A DNA stretch of 64,000 nt, taken from assembly GCA_029982615.1 (NCBI GenBank), contig JARRBK010000002.1:1-64000 (forward strand), written 5' to 3'. Shown here in pieces: positions 7,620 through 17,723 of the stretch. Position 1 is the first letter of the stretch. Every line of letters begins with the position of its first letter. The notes beneath the pieces were generated by a model. It was not told the DNA's origin. It searched no databases and worked only from the letters and a program-made list of their open reading frames with translations. The position numbers were made by a program, and so were the translations under genes. The stretch comes from Tepidanaerobacteraceae bacterium. Lineage in GTDB: Bacteria; Bacillota; Thermosediminibacteria; Thermosediminibacterales; Tepidanaerobacteraceae.

Positions 7620-8975
7620 TTATAACATTATATTTTTCCACTGACCTTTCCAGAACCTGAGGACCATCAAAAGGGCCTCCAAAAAAAATTGAATCACCGT
7701 AACCATCCATACGTATTCGAGACGCTTACCCAGGATGAAAATTGCCATGAAAATGAGCGGCAATCTTATCAACCATGTGCTAATCGTTGTAACGAGAAAA
7801 GTACCTTTGGTATCTCCTGCCCCTCTCAATGCACCGCTAAGCGTCATAGAAATGGCTATGGTAGGCTGTTCAAAGGCTCCTATTTTTATGCATGCAGCTG
7901 CTAAATCGCCAACCTCTTTTATATTAGTAAAAAATCCCATCAACCACTGGGGAAATAAAAAGAATACAATACCCACGCAGCTCATCAGCACCAGCGAAAA
8001 TTTCATGGCTTCCCATCCGCTAACTTCTGCACTCTTTTCTCTTTTTGCTCCCAGGTTTTGTCCCACAAGAGTAGAAGCAGCTACAGAAAATCCATAGCCT
8101 GGCATAAAAGACATAGACTCAGCGCTGACCGCCACCTGATGTGCGGCGAACGCCAATGTCCCGAGGCGAGCAATCCACATGGAAGAAATAAGGCGGCTGC
8201 CGCTGTATGAAAATTCTTCTAGTGAAGCTGGGATGCTCAATGATATGATTTGTTTGAACGTGTTTATATCAAAGTTTATTATATCCCGCGTTTTCAATTT
8301 TACTTCGCTTTGAGGCCAGATGACGTAACCTATTGTAATTGCAGCGCCACACACTTGGGCAAAGGTCGTAGCAAGGGCTGCCCCTCTAACTTCCAACCGC
8401 GGAAATCCAAAATGCCCAAAAATCAGCACATAATCTCCCACTATGTTAATTGTATTAGCCACCAGCGCCGAAATCATTGGGAGCTGGGTATTTCCGGCCC
8501 CTCTCAGAGCAGAATTAATAACCAAGGTAGGAATCATAAACACGATACCTACCGATACTATTTTCATATAATTTATACCCATTGATATTACTTCAGAATC
8601 TCTCATGATATAAAAAAAGAATATTTCTGCACCCAAATAATTTAAAACCCCAAGAATAAGACCTATTACGCAGGCTATCAAAAAAGATTGCCCTGCTACA
8701 TGATTCACTTTTTCCTGCTGCCCAGCGCCGGTAAATCGAGCAATCATGGCAGAAGTTCCCACACCGATAGAAGCAAAAACAAATGTCATGGTATAAACCA
8801 ACTGCCCGCCAAGGCCTACTGCACTCAAGTCTTCAGCGTTCAACCGTCCTACCATGGCGGTGTCAAAAATCCATACAGCTGTATGCAAAACCATCTCTAA
8901 TATGGCAGGCCACGCAAGACGAAAAATCTCTTTTCTCAGAAAAGCAATATTGATGTCATCTTGTATTTTCCCCAT
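7620..8975 (-). CDS. MATE family multidrug/Na+ exporter
   Basis: 451 residues with twelve predicted membrane segments in two homologous halves, including FRLAWPAILEMVLHTAVWIFDTA in the first helix region and LRGAGDT/LRGAGNT repeats in both halves, which are hallmarks of MatE (NorM/DinF) transporters. It exchanges cations for drugs or metabolites across the membrane; the substrate cannot be read from sequence. The start ATG 8975 has GAGGTAATCC upstream. It stands alone on the - strand. Confidence 0.92.
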   Translation of the reverse strand: MGKIQDDINIAFLRKEIFRLAWPAILEMVLHTAVWIFDTAMVGRLNAEDLSAVGLGGQLVYTMTFVFASIGVGTSAMIARFTGAGQQEKVNHVAGQSFLIACVIGLILGVLNYLGAEIFFFYIMRDSEVISMGINYMKIVSVGIVFMIPTLVINSALRGAGNTQLPMISALVANTINIVGDYVLIFGHFGFPRLEVRGAALATTFAQVCGAAITIGYVIWPQSEVKLKTRDIINFDINTFKQIISLSIPASLEEFSYSGSRLISSMWIARLGTLAFAAHQVAVSAESMSFMPGYGFSVAASTLVGQNLGAKREKSAEVSGWEAMKFSLVLMSCVGIVFFLFPQWLMGFFTNIKEVGDLAAACIKIGAFEQPTIAISMTLSGALRGAGDTKGTFLVTTISTWLIRLPLIFMAIFILGKRLEYVWMVTVIQFFLEALLMVLRFWKGQWKNIML

Positions 8976-9153
8976 GGATTACCTCGCTTATCCCGCTTGT
9001 TGTCCTCGAGAATCTGCTAGTACATCATAGTCGCGTGTATTATTATATCATATCCTCTATATGTTTTGCCAATATTTGATTCAATCAGTGTATGCCTACC
9101 CAAAACAAAGAGGCAGGCCTTTGATTTGAGCCTGTCCCTAAATATCAATTCTA

Positions 9154-10482
9154 TTATATTTTCATCTTTTTCAATGCCTTTCTCATTCTTTCATACCCAT
9201 CGTTTAAATCTTCTTCACTAACAGTAAGGATTGGCCTGAACCGGATGCTGTGAGTACCTGAAGGCAGCAGCAGCATCTTTTCCTCATAACAAGCCTGACG
9301 GAATTTGTCTCTTATTTCAGGTGTTGGCAAACTAAAAGCCGCCATTAATCCTTTATATCTAACATTACTTATAAGCTCTGGGAACTCTCGCTCCAGTGCA
9401 TGTAAATGTTCATGTAATACTCCGGAAACTTTATTTACATGGTCTAATACATTATCTTCTTTCATTATTTCCAATATCCTAGTAGAGCGGACCATGTCAG
9501 CCAGGTTCCCGCCCCATGTGGAATTTATACGGCTACTCTCCACAAAACAGTTATTTTCCACTTCATCCACGCGATCATTTGCCAGTATGCCACAGACCTG
9601 GGCTTTTTTGCCAAAGGCAAAAATGTCTGGTTTCACACCATAGTGCTGCCATGCCCACATTTTTCCCGTTATGCCCATCCCGCATTGTACTTCATCAAAA
9701 ATCAGCATGATGTCGTTTTCATCGCAAATATTTCTCAGTTGCTTGAAAAATTCCGGCCTGAAATGATTATCTCCGCCTTCTCCCTGTATAGTTTCAATTA
9801 TGATGGCGCAGATGTCAGCAGGATTATCCTTAATGGCTGCCTTTATCTGGTTCAGCGACTCTTCTTCTGCCTTTATAACCTCTTCTAGATGTTCTTCCAG
9901 CGGCCATATTATCTTGGGATTTAATACCCTTGGCCAATCATTAAATTTAGTAAAGTACATATATTTTCTCGGGTCTGCCGTATTGGTGAGAGATAATGTA
10001 TATCCGCTCCTTCCGTGAAAAGCTTCTTTGAAATGAATTACTTTTGTGCCTTTTTCAGCACTTTCTTTGTATCCTTTCGCAATATTTTTTCTCACTTTCC
10101 AGTCCATTGCTACTTTAAGAGCATTTTCAACCGCCAGAGTGCCATAATCAATTAGAAAAAGATGTCTGTAACCTTCTGGAGCAGCCACTTCCATAAAAGT
10201 TTTTACAAACTCGGCCATTTCTACTGTATAAATATCTGAATTGGCCACCTTATTTACAGCTGCTCTAAAAACCCTCTCTTTGAATTCGTCATTAGCAAGT
10301 TTAGGATGGTTTATGCCCAGAGGCGATGAAGCAAAAAAGGTGTAAAAATCCAACCACTCTGAGCCGTCTCTGGCATCAATTACATGGCTTCCATAGGATT
10401 TTTCCAGATCCAACACTATCGGAAAACCATCCACCAGCATATACTTCTCAAGCGTCGAAAGAACTTCTTGCGGTTTAATCAT
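9154..10482 (-). CDS. lat: L-lysine 6-transaminase
   Basis: Class III PLP aminotransferase of 442 residues. Features include FLIDYGTLAVENALK, the PLP-binding IFDEVQCGMGITGK, and FGKKAQVCG, which holds the Schiff-base lysine. The overall match, including the N-terminal MIKPQEVLSTLEKYML, is closest to LAT enzymes that transfer the epsilon-amino group of lysine to 2-oxoglutarate, giving a semialdehyde that cyclises to piperideine-6-carboxylate. It is monocistronic under a consensus promoter with palindromes in its leader, suggesting control by amino-acid or growth-phase signals. In sporulating or spore-associated Firmicutes it may serve lysine catabolism. Confidence 0.88.
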   Translation of the reverse strand: MIKPQEVLSTLEKYMLVDGFPIVLDLEKSYGSHVIDARDGSEWLDFYTFFASSPLGINHPKLANDEFKERVFRAAVNKVANSDIYTVEMAEFVKTFMEVAAPEGYRHLFLIDYGTLAVENALKVAMDWKVRKNIAKGYKESAEKGTKVIHFKEAFHGRSGYTLSLTNTADPRKYMYFTKFNDWPRVLNPKIIWPLEEHLEEVIKAEEESLNQIKAAIKDNPADICAIIIETIQGEGGDNHFRPEFFKQLRNICDENDIMLIFDEVQCGMGITGKMWAWQHYGVKPDIFAFGKKAQVCGILANDRVDEVENNCFVESSRINSTWGGNLADMVRSTRILEIMKEDNVLDHVNKVSGVLHEHLHALEREFPELISNVRYKGLMAAFSLPTPEIRDKFRQACYEEKMLLLPSGTHSIRFRPILTVSEEDLNDGYERMRKALKKMKI

Positions 10483-10521
10483 TTAACAAGACCTCCTCCT
10501 CATTTAATTTAAAAAAATGAG

Positions 10522-10553
10522 TTACTAAGATTTATTCGTTATTATCTTAGTAA
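10522..10553. promoter_or_regulatory. Perfect 10-bp palindrome in lat leader
   Basis: TTACTAAGAT (10522-10531) and ATCTTAGTAA (10544-10553) are exact inverted repeats with a 12-nt loop, lying between the promoter and the lat start on the transcribed - strand. It may be an operator or an RNA hairpin. Confidence 0.5.
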
Positions 10554-10577
10554 AATCGGATTTTACGTTAAGTAGAT

Positions 10578-10609
10578 GTATTATTATTCATCATTATGTA
10601 TAATAATAC
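10578..10609. promoter_or_regulatory. Second perfect 10-bp palindrome just after the lat transcription start
   Basis: GTATTATTAT (10578-10587) and ATAATAATAC (10600-10609) are exact inverted repeats with a 12-nt spacer, starting about 9 nt downstream of the -10 box. The position suits a repressor site. Confidence 0.5.
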
Positions 10610-10617
10610 ATTAATAC

Positions 10618-10646
10618 ATTATATCAGAGGAACTCTTACTTGTCAA
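10618..10646 (-). promoter_or_regulatory. Consensus sigma-A promoter of lat
   Basis: On the - strand: TTGACA (10646-10641), 17-nt spacer, TATAAT (10623-10618). This is a perfect match to the consensus. Confidence 0.85.
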
Positions 10647-10724
10647 ACAATCAAAATAAAATCAAAGCCGACGCAAAATAAATAAGTAATGAAGTGAAGG
10701 CTTATAAAAATAAAAAGGTATATG

Positions 10725-11357
10725 TCAATTTACTTTTATCTTATCTTTTATCTGATCGAATTTTTTTTCTCCTATTCCAGAGACATTTTTAATTTCATCT
10801 ATAGATTCAAAAGGGCCATTCTGAGTTCTGTAATCTATTATTTTCTGAGCCGTAGTAGGGCCTATTCCTGGCAATGTATCCAATTCAGTAATCCCAGCTG
10901 TATTTATGTTTATTTTTCCGTCACTCAAAGATGCTACTCCCACTTTGGTGCTTATACCCGTAGCGCTCTGCTTTCCCTCCGATTCGCTGATGGTTTCTCC
11001 AATTTTTGGAACATATAATTTGTCCTCATCATGGAGCTTCTGAGCAAGATTTAAACATAAAAGATCTGCTTCCGGTAGAGCTCCTCCCGCCAAATCAATG
11101 GCATCCTTTACCCTCATGCCGTCATCCAAAGTGTACACTCCAGGATTTTTGACTGCTCCAGTAACGTAAACTACTACTTTTTTTGCCGGCTCCTGAGTTA
11201 CCGGTACAGCAACCGGTATTGCAGGATCTTCCTGAAGTTTAAACGCCACATCGTCATTTCTTTCATAAAAAGCATAGTAAACGAGGCCGCTACAAATGAT
11301 AACAGTAGCCAGCAAAAGCCCCAACAAAATTTTTTCTCTATTGCTCAAATTCAACAT
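10725..11357 (-). CDS. comEA: ComEA-like competence DNA-binding protein
   Basis: An N-terminal membrane anchor (residues 12-30), a SLBB domain (about 62-115, VVVYVTGAVKNPGVY) and a C-terminal helix-hairpin-helix pair (INTAGITELDTLPGIGPTTAQKII) make the standard ComEA architecture. It binds incoming DNA outside the membrane during transformation. GAGAGGTATAA precedes the ATG. The comEC channel gene, usually next to it, is not in the window, so a complete uptake system is not shown here. It lies 115 nt downstream of cobQ, with a hairpin in the gap. Confidence 0.9.
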   Translation of the reverse strand: MLNLSNREKILLGLLLATVIICSGLVYYAFYERNDDVAFKLQEDPAIPVAVPVTQEPAKKVVVYVTGAVKNPGVYTLDDGMRVKDAIDLAGGALPEADLLCLNLAQKLHDEDKLYVPKIGETISESEGKQSATGISTKVGVASLSDGKININTAGITELDTLPGIGPTTAQKIIDYRTQNGPFESIDEIKNVSGIGEKKFDQIKDKIKVN

Positions 11358-11382
11358 TTATACCTCTCCCGCATTTTTAGAA

Positions 11383-11436
11383 ACCGGAGTCCAAATAAAA
11401 ATGGCGGACAATAATTAATTTCCCTAGACCTCCGGT
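11383..11436 (-). other. Nested hairpin in the comEA leader
   Basis: ACCGGAG (11383-11389) pairs exactly with CTCCGGT (11430-11436), and inside it GTCC (11389-11392) can pair with GGAC (11406-11409). It has no T-run, so it is a poor terminator. It may be an RNA processing or regulatory structure between cobQ and comEA. Confidence 0.4.
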
Positions 11437-11472
11437 ATCTTGAACGCTAAGAAATTTTTTCTTTACTTAATT

Positions 11473-13086
11473 TTATTTTTGATTTAAATTTAATATTTCA
11501 TATATTTTATTTATATCCAGACTTTTGCGCAATACATCTGCCCATCGATCGTACTCTTTTTGCTTAAACTCCGCAAAATCAAATATTCCTTCCCCATTAA
11601 AGCCGGTATCAGCACCATTATTCATACTGCTCGCTATGGAATTATTTTTCTTATTTTTTAAATAATTTACAAATCTTGAAGTGAATTGATAGCTGTCGAA
11701 AATACCGTGGATGTAAGTACCCAAAACCCGACCGTCTTGACTCACGCATCCGTCTATAATCTCTACATCTTTTCCCAGACGCTTTTGAATAGTCACAAAG
11801 CCATAGGAATCTCCTACAGATACGGTTTTACCCATATGTATCTCATAGCCTTCCACCTGCGAGCCGCCCAGACACCCGGCAATTCCCGGCAAACCTTCCC
11901 GCACTTTTCCAGAAATTCTCGTGGTAACCTTTTCCTTTTCTATTTGGGTTTTGACATTCAGCAAACCCAGGCCTTCGCTATGCTCAATAGTACCTTCGAT
12001 ATGATTTGGATCGGCTATAGCCATACCCAACATCTGATAACCGCCGCATATTCCTACTATTACCGCACCTTTCTCATGCAACTGCCTGATTTCATCATGC
12101 CAGCCCTGAGATTTTATAGCCGCCAGATCCTCCAACGTGTTTTTTGTCCCAGGAATAATAACCGCATCGGCTTCGCCGATGTTCATACCTCTTCTGATGT
12201 AACTCAAATTAACCCCAGGATATTCGGCTAGAGGCACAAAATCGGTAAAATTAGATATATGAGGAAGACAAAGTACTTTTATTACAACTTCGCTTGAAAA
12301 CAAGCCAGCATCATTGGAGCCAAAAGCTTTCGCCTGCCTCTTTAAGTACTTCATTCTATAAATTTCTGCCTCTGGGGAATCCTCCTCATCCACATATATA
12401 TCTGTGTAAGGGATTACGCCGAGCACGGGCCTTTTTATAATATCCTCCAGCATCACAAGGCCTGGTTTTAAAATTTCTAAATCACCCCTAAACTTATTAA
12501 TGATTACGCCTTTTATCCGGCTTCTTTCTCTTTCATTCAAAAGCAGCATTGTGCCTGCCAGGGAAGCAAAAACTCCGCCCTTGTCAATATCACCGATAAG
12601 TATGACCGGAGCATCCACCAATTCAGCCATTCCCATGTTGACTATGTCCCTATCCCTTAGGTTTATCTCAGCAGGGCTGCCTGCTCCTTCTATAACTATT
12701 ATGTCGTTTTGCTCGGCTAGCATGTCATAAGCCCTTTTTATTGTTTTAAGCAGTCTCGGCTTGAAGTCATGGTAGTCTACGGCTGAAAGGTTACCGTATA
12801 CTTTCCCCATTATTACAACCTGACAATTTTTATCAGAACTTGGCTTTAACAATATAGGATTCATGAGGACTGAAGGCTCCAGACCGCATGCCTCCGCCTG
12901 TGCCACCTGAGCCCTGCCCATTTCAAGTCCTTCTCGGGTTATAAATGAATTTAAAGCCATATTCTGGGATTTAAAAGGCGCTACCTTATATCCATCTTGT
13001 CTAAACACTCTACACAGACCCGCTACTATCCGGCTTTTCCCCACTGAAGACCCAGTTCCCTGTACCATGATACAGCGAGCACTCAT
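11473..13086 (-). CDS. cobQ: Cobyric acid synthase
   Basis: The N-terminal half is a P-loop dethiobiotin-synthetase-like domain (GTGSSVGKS near residues 11-19). The C-terminal half is a class I glutamine amidotransferase domain, with the nucleophile region [11 protein letters not shown] near residue 335 and a catalytic His near YIHGIFDS. It amidates four side-chain carboxylates of adenosylcobyrinate a,c-diamide using glutamine and ATP. The stop of the sufB-like gene and the cobQ ATG overlap by 4 nt (13083-13086), so translation is coupled. No other cobalamin genes are near, which points to cobyrinate salvage or a dispersed pathway. Confidence 0.95.
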   Translation of the reverse strand: MSARCIMVQGTGSSVGKSRIVAGLCRVFRQDGYKVAPFKSQNMALNSFITREGLEMGRAQVAQAEACGLEPSVLMNPILLKPSSDKNCQVVIMGKVYGNLSAVDYHDFKPRLLKTIKRAYDMLAEQNDIIVIEGAGSPAEINLRDRDIVNMGMAELVDAPVILIGDIDKGGVFASLAGTMLLLNERERSRIKGVIINKFRGDLEILKPGLVMLEDIIKRPVLGVIPYTDIYVDEEDSPEAEIYRMKYLKRQAKAFGSNDAGLFSSEVVIKVLCLPHISNFTDFVPLAEYPGVNLSYIRRGMNIGEADAVIIPGTKNTLEDLAAIKSQGWHDEIRQLHEKGAVIVGICGGYQMLGMAIADPNHIEGTIEHSEGLGLLNVKTQIEKEKVTTRISGKVREGLPGIAGCLGGSQVEGYEIHMGKTVSVGDSYGFVTIQKRLGKDVEIIDGCVSQDGRVLGTYIHGIFDSYQFTSRFVNYLKNKKNNSIASSMNNGADTGFNGEGIFDFAEFKQKEYDRWADVLRKSLDINKIYEILNLNQK

Positions 13087-14006
13087 TGCAGAAAACCCCT
13101 CAATATTACATCTTCTGCTTCTTTTTCCGAAAGTCCTAGAGTTTCCAGCTTAATCAGTTGTTCTTCTGCAATTTTTCCTATAGCAGCCTCGTGCGTAAGC
13201 TGGGCATCAGGGTGTTCAGCAGATATGGCCGGAGAAGAACTTATTCTGCCCTTGTCCATTATTATTGAATCGCATTCCACATGACCTCTGGCAGAAGCCC
13301 TTGCCACCATCACGGGTCGGAAAATCTGCTTTGAATAATCTTTTGCCACAGAACGGGAAACTATCTTTGCGCTGCTATTTTCTCCTTCCAGTTCAATGAA
13401 CATATCCGACACCGCTTCCTGATGGCCGTGAGTCAAAAGGCGCTCAATTATTGTTAAGCTTGCATTTTCTGCCAATGTTGCCTTGGTATTGCGAACGGTG
13501 CTGTCAACGCCTTTTATTTGAGTCAGCTCCATCTCCACCACTGAATCCTTTTCCATAATAACAACAGTTTTGGGATTCAATATTTTTTCACCTGTACCGT
13601 TGCCTTCGCCATAATGTCTTTCCAAATATTTCATCCTGGCGCCTTTTCGAACTATAATTTCGTGGATTCCATCGTGCTGACTTTTTTTCGTTCCCGGATT
13701 ATGGATCCCGCAACCTGCCACTACCGTAACATCAGCCCCTTCTCCTATTTCAATGGTATTATAAACCACATCAACAACACCTGAAAGGGTTATGAGTACC
13801 GGTATGTGGACTGCTTCATTTTTTGTCCCCGGAGACACAAAAATATTTATGCCGGGTTTATCAGTTTTCGGGCTTACCTGTATATGAGCCGATGACCTCC
13901 TTTCCACCCCCTGACCATCCTTTCGGATATTAAAAGCTCCAGTAGGAATATTATGAAGGTCGGCTATTGTTTTTAGGAGTTCTCTATCTATAGCATTCAA
14001 CTGCAT
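13083..14006 (-). CDS. SufB/SmsB-like Fe-S scaffold of the minimal SUF system
   Basis: About 307 residues, shorter than classical SufB (~470), with a beta-helical SufBD core: [20 protein letters not shown], the conserved GCGIHNPG loop, and the C-terminal ...[24 protein letters not shown] with the family His. Such short scaffolds paired with one SufC are the minimal SmsCB type described in anaerobic Firmicutes and archaea. I start it at ATG 14006 with GGAGGTG 6 nt upstream; codons GTG and ATG just upstream are alternatives. It overlaps sufC by 23 nt and cobQ by 4 nt. Confidence 0.88.
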   Translation of the reverse strand: MQLNAIDRELLKTIADLHNIPTGAFNIRKDGQGVERRSSAHIQVSPKTDKPGINIFVSPGTKNEAVHIPVLITLSGVVDVVYNTIEIGEGADVTVVAGCGIHNPGTKKSQHDGIHEIIVRKGARMKYLERHYGEGNGTGEKILNPKTVVIMEKDSVVEMELTQIKGVDSTVRNTKATLAENASLTIIERLLTHGHQEAVSDMFIELEGENSSAKIVSRSVAKDYSKQIFRPVMVARASARGHVECDSIIMDKGRISSSPAISAEHPDAQLTHEAAIGKIAEEQLIKLETLGLSEKEAEDVILRGFLQ

Positions 14007-14730
14007 CTTCATCACCTCCGCAATTTTGTTCCCAGCGGCATTTAAAGTTCCCTTTCAGAGCATCCCACATCTCATCTCTTGCTCCCCTCTCCTTTATTTC
14101 ACCTTCCGCCATGAGGATTATTTCATCGGCAAGAGATAGCACCTTTTCGTGGTGGGTTATTACTATGCTGGTAACTCCTCCTCTCATATGGTATTTTTTA
14201 ATCAAGCTGAGCAGTTTCTCAAAACTCCACAGGTCTACACCAGCTTCAGGTTCATCGTATATTACTATCCTAGAAGGCCTTGACAGAACTGTTGCAAGTT
14301 CTATTCTCTTTATTTCGCCTCCCGAAAGGCTATTATCACATTCCCTCGGCAAATAATCCTGCGGACATAATCCTACAGCTCTCAATCTGGCATAATTTGC
14401 ATCGTCCTCCACGCCAGAAGATATTTTCAAAAGGTCCTTAACCTTAAGGCCTTTGAAACGCGGAGGATTTTGAAAAGCATAACTGATACCCGCTTTAGCC
14501 CTTTCCGTAATGGTATAATTTGTAATATCAACATCATCAAGATAGATTTTGCCAGCCGTGACCTTATAAATCCCCATTATGGCCCTGGCCAGGGAAGTTT
14601 TTCCACCGCCATTCGGACCAGTCAGGGCATAGAACTTATTGTCTTCCAAGTCTATGTTGATATTTTTTAAAATTGATACTTCGCTTGATCCGTTGGGAAT
14701 ATTAAGGCTCAAAGATTCTATTTTCAGCAT
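13984..14730 (-). CDS. sufC: SufC ATPase of the minimal SUF system
   Basis: ABC-type ATPase with Walker A TGPNGGGKTS, signature LSGGE, Walker B VIYDEPEAGVDL and a switch His in VITHHEKV. It powers Fe-S cluster assembly on the SufB-like scaffold in the cytoplasm. There is a Cys-rich C-terminal tail (CRWEQNC). ATG 14730 fits the ribosome site AGAGG; an ATG at 14739 lies almost on top of it. First gene of the sufC-sufB-cobQ operon. Confidence 0.93.
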   Translation of the reverse strand: MLKIESLSLNIPNGSSEVSILKNINIDLEDNKFYALTGPNGGGKTSLARAIMGIYKVTAGKIYLDDVDITNYTITERAKAGISYAFQNPPRFKGLKVKDLLKISSGVEDDANYARLRAVGLCPQDYLPRECDNSLSGGEIKRIELATVLSRPSRIVIYDEPEAGVDLWSFEKLLSLIKKYHMRGGVTSIVITHHEKVLSLADEIILMAEGEIKERGARDEMWDALKGNFKCRWEQNCGGDEDAVECYR

Positions 14731-14767
14731 AAACCCCATCCTCTTTCCAGAAATGTTGCTTTATCGC

Positions 14768-14803
14768 AATCTAACAATATTTTACCTTACTTAAAGTTAG
14801 ATT
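14768..14803. promoter_or_regulatory. 8-bp dyad operator candidate of the suf operon
   Basis: AATCTAAC (14768-14775) and GTTAGATT (14796-14803) form an exact inverted repeat with 20 nt between. It covers the -10 and the inner edge of the -35, the placement expected of a repressor such as an iron- or Fe-S-responsive regulator. The regulator cannot be named from the site. Confidence 0.5.
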
Positions 14804-14807
14804 ACAA
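14779..14807 (-). promoter_or_regulatory. Sigma-A promoter of sufC-sufB-cobQ
   Basis: On the - strand: TTGTAA (14807-14802), 17-nt spacer, TAAAAT (14784-14779), about 50 nt upstream of the sufC start. Confidence 0.6.
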
Positions 14808-14865
14808 CATTTTATGATTTTATTGTTGTTTAAACTTGTTATAATCTTTAATAAATAAAACAATA

Positions 14866-14882
14866 AGCCGGACTTGCCGGCT
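14866..14882 (-). terminator. leuS terminator
   Basis: A 6-bp GC stem (AGCCGG/CCGGCT, loop of 5) just past the leuS stop, followed on the - strand by TTATTGTTTTATTTATT. Confidence 0.5.
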
Positions 14883-14890
14883 AATAAATC

Positions 14891-17341
14891 TCATTTTGCC
14901 ACTATATTTACAAGCTTTCCAGGGACGATTATTACTCTCATTATATTTTTGCCTTGTATATGAGGTTTCAGTTTCTCACTATCTAAAACCTGACGCTTTA
15001 CTTCTTCATCGCTTATTCCTGCTGGAAGACTAATTTTAAACTTCAATTTACCGTTTACCTGTACAACTATTTCGACCTCTTCCTCAGCAATAGCTTCTTC
15101 ACTGTATTTTGGCCATGGCATGAGGTGAATGCTTTGCTTTTTACCCATTCTTGACCACAGTTCTTCGGTTATATGAGGTGCAAAAGGAGCCAACAACAAA
15201 AGCAAACTTTCCACCGCTTCTTTTAAGACAACCCCTGAAATTTCCTGCTCTTTTGCCGCATAAAGGCCGTTTACCATTTCCATAATTGCACTTATAGCAG
15301 TGTTGAAATTAAATCTTTCAGATATATCCAATGTAACTTTCTTAATTGTCTTGTGCACCAAGCGCCTCACTGCTTTGTCGGCTTTTAAACCTGCATCTTC
15401 ATCATTAATCCGGCTAGAAAGTTCTTCCACCAAACGCCATACCCTTTGAAGGAATCTAAAGCAGCCTTCCACTCCTTGGTCGCTCCATTCAAGATCTCTT
15501 TCTGGAGGCGACGCAAACAGGATGAATAACCTTGCTGTATCAGCGCCGTATTTGTCAATGATATCCTCCGGGCTTACAACGTTTCCCAAGGATTTGGACA
15601 TTTTTGCACCATCTTTGAGCACCATGCCCTGGGTTAGCAAATTTACAAACGGTTCATCCACATGCACTAGGCCGGCATCGCGCATAGCCTTATTAAAAAA
15701 TCTAGAATACATCAGGTGCAATATTGCGTGCTCGACGCCACCTATGTACTGATCCACTGGCATCCAATAATCAAGTTTTTTCTCATCAAAGGGTTTTTGA
15801 GCATTTCTTGCATCTGTGTATCTATAATAGTACCATGAGGAGCACATAAAAGTATCCATGGTATCTGTTTCCCGCCGGGCCGGTCCACCACATTTTGGAC
15901 ACGTAGTATTTAAAAATTCTTCGCATTCTAGCAGTGGAGAAGTTCCTCGGGGGTTAAATTCCACATCAGGCGGCAGCATCACCGGCAGTTCTTCCTCGGG
16001 CACCGGCACCACGCCGCATTTTTCACAGTATATAATAGGAATAGGCGCGCCCCAGTATCTTTGGCGGGAAATAAGCCAGTCTCTGAGTTTATAATTGACT
16101 TTTGCCTTACCTATTCCTTTTTGTTCCATGTACTTTATTACAGCCTCTATAGCATCGATATTATCCATACCGCTAAATTCATCCGAATTTACAAGGATGC
16201 CTCTTTCCACGTATGCTTCAGTCATACTTTCTGCATCTATGACTTTGCCCGGGGGCGATACGACAACTTTTATTGGAAGCTTATATTTTTTTGCAAATTC
16301 GAAATCCCGCTGGTCATGGGCGGGCACTCCCATAACCGCACCAGTTCCATATTCTAAAAGCACGTAGTTTGCAGTCCATATAGGAATTTTCTCACCGTTC
16401 ATGGGGTTTATGGCATATGCGCCGATAAAAAGGCCTTCCTTTTCAGTTTCAGTAGATGTTCGCGCAACCTCATTTAATTTTTCAATTTTTTTCTGGAATT
16501 CCTTAACGGCGTTTTCCTGCGGTGTTCCAGATGACAGCTTTTTCACTAGGGGATGTTCTGGTGCAAGAACCACGTAGGAAACACCATAAACGGTATCAGG
16601 CCTTGTAGTAAAAACTGGTATTTTATCTCCTGAACCTTCAACTGTAAAGGAAAACTCTACTCCTTCACTTCGCCCTATCCAGTTTTCCTGCATGATTTTA
16701 ACTTTGTCGGGCCAGCCTGGAAGATTCTTCAGATCTTTCAACAGCTCATCAGCATATTTTGTAATCTTAAAGAACCACTGTTCCAGGTCCTTTTTTCCAA
16801 CTTCGGCGCCACACCGCTCACATCTGCCGTCCACTACCTGTTCGTTAGCAAGCACTGTGGCGCACGATGGACACCAATTGACAAAAGATTTTTTGCGATA
16901 TGCAAGTCCCATTTTGTATAGCTTTAGAAAAAACCATTGGGTCCATTTATAATACTCTGGATGGCACGTGGCTATCTCCCGATCCCAGTCATAACTTAAG
17001 CCAAGGCTTTTCAGTTGATTTCGCATATTTTCTATATTATCCCAGGTCCACTTTGCAGGTGGAATACCATGCTTTATAGCTGCATTTTCAGCAGGGAGCC
17101 CAAATGCGTCCCACCCCATGGGATGCAACACATTGTAGCCGTTCATTCTTTTGAATCGTGCTACTACATCTCCTATGGAATAATTTCTCACATGGCCCAT
17201 GTGAAGTTTTCCTGAAGGGTATGGAAACATCTCAAGGCAATAATATTTAGGTTTGGCTGAATCTTCTACCGCTCTGTAGAGTTTTTGTTCTTCCCAGTAT
17301 TTTTGCCATTTACTTTCAATGGCTTTAAAATCATAATTCAA
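14891..17341 (-). CDS. leuS: Leucyl-tRNA synthetase
   Basis: Class Ia synthetase of 816 residues with the HMGH motif after PYPSGKL and the KMSKS loop ([11 protein letters not shown]). An editing (CP1) domain is present with [12 protein letters not shown], and a zinc-type Cys cluster (CPSC...CERC) lies near residue 160-185. TTG 17341 is the likely start, 7 nt after AAGGAGG; a TTG at 17359 would place the ribosome site inside the gene. It is the downstream gene of a leucine T-box. Confidence 0.97.
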   Translation of the reverse strand: MNYDFKAIESKWQKYWEEQKLYRAVEDSAKPKYYCLEMFPYPSGKLHMGHVRNYSIGDVVARFKRMNGYNVLHPMGWDAFGLPAENAAIKHGIPPAKWTWDNIENMRNQLKSLGLSYDWDREIATCHPEYYKWTQWFFLKLYKMGLAYRKKSFVNWCPSCATVLANEQVVDGRCERCGAEVGKKDLEQWFFKITKYADELLKDLKNLPGWPDKVKIMQENWIGRSEGVEFSFTVEGSGDKIPVFTTRPDTVYGVSYVVLAPEHPLVKKLSSGTPQENAVKEFQKKIEKLNEVARTSTETEKEGLFIGAYAINPMNGEKIPIWTANYVLLEYGTGAVMGVPAHDQRDFEFAKKYKLPIKVVVSPPGKVIDAESMTEAYVERGILVNSDEFSGMDNIDAIEAVIKYMEQKGIGKAKVNYKLRDWLISRQRYWGAPIPIIYCEKCGVVPVPEEELPVMLPPDVEFNPRGTSPLLECEEFLNTTCPKCGGPARRETDTMDTFMCSSWYYYRYTDARNAQKPFDEKKLDYWMPVDQYIGGVEHAILHLMYSRFFNKAMRDAGLVHVDEPFVNLLTQGMVLKDGAKMSKSLGNVVSPEDIIDKYGADTARLFILFASPPERDLEWSDQGVEGCFRFLQRVWRLVEELSSRINDEDAGLKADKAVRRLVHKTIKKVTLDISERFNFNTAISAIMEMVNGLYAAKEQEISGVVLKEAVESLLLLLAPFAPHITEELWSRMGKKQSIHLMPWPKYSEEAIAEEEVEIVVQVNGKLKFKISLPAGISDEEVKRQVLDSEKLKPHIQGKNIMRVIIVPGKLVNIVAK

Positions 17342-17378
17342 ACCAAAATCCTCCTTCAAAATAAATATGTAAAATTCA

Positions 17379-17591
17379 AAAGCTTCTCAATCCCCTTTAG
17401 GGACGAGAAGCTATCTCGCGGTACCACCCTAATTGGCTAAAAGCCCTGCTCTTTTGCCCTTTAACGCCTGCCGGCCATTTTTAAAGGCGAGTTCAAGGCT
17501 TTCCCTTCCGGATTTCCACCAGCTTCCGGTCTCTGAAAAAGGGGTAATGCCTTTACTACTCCTTCTTGACACCCTTTTTAAGTTATTAGTT
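17379..17591 (-). ncRNA. T-box leader of leuS
   Basis: The T-box sequence appears on the - strand as AGGGTGGTACCGCG (17430-17417). The terminator stem is AGCTTCTC (17412-17405 on -) pairing with GAGAAGCT (17388-17381). Stem I begins with the AAGGAGTAGTAA motif (around 17565), and the specifier loop reads GAACTC, with codon CTC (Leu) at 17491-17489. Uncharged tRNA-Leu would stabilise the antiterminator and switch leuS on. A 63-codon frame across it is chance. Confidence 0.92.
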
Positions 17592-17620
17592 ATTATATGA
17601 AACATCGCGGCTTCTGTCAA
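17592..17620 (-). promoter_or_regulatory. Consensus promoter of the leuS T-box transcript
   Basis: On the - strand: TTGACA (17620-17615), 17-nt spacer, TATAAT (17597-17592). Both hexamers are perfect. Confidence 0.85.
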
Positions 17621-17723
17621 TAGCTTGCCTTTTTTGTTTTCCGCAACATTTAAACCTTCTCCTAGATATGTGATATATTTTTTCAGTGCCCTAATATGTT
17701 ATTTAGGGGTCATATAAATATTA

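Noticed and set aside
17429..17620. 63-codon frame in the leuS leader
   Set aside because: It lies in the T-box, with no ribosome site fitting, and the RNA structure explains the region.
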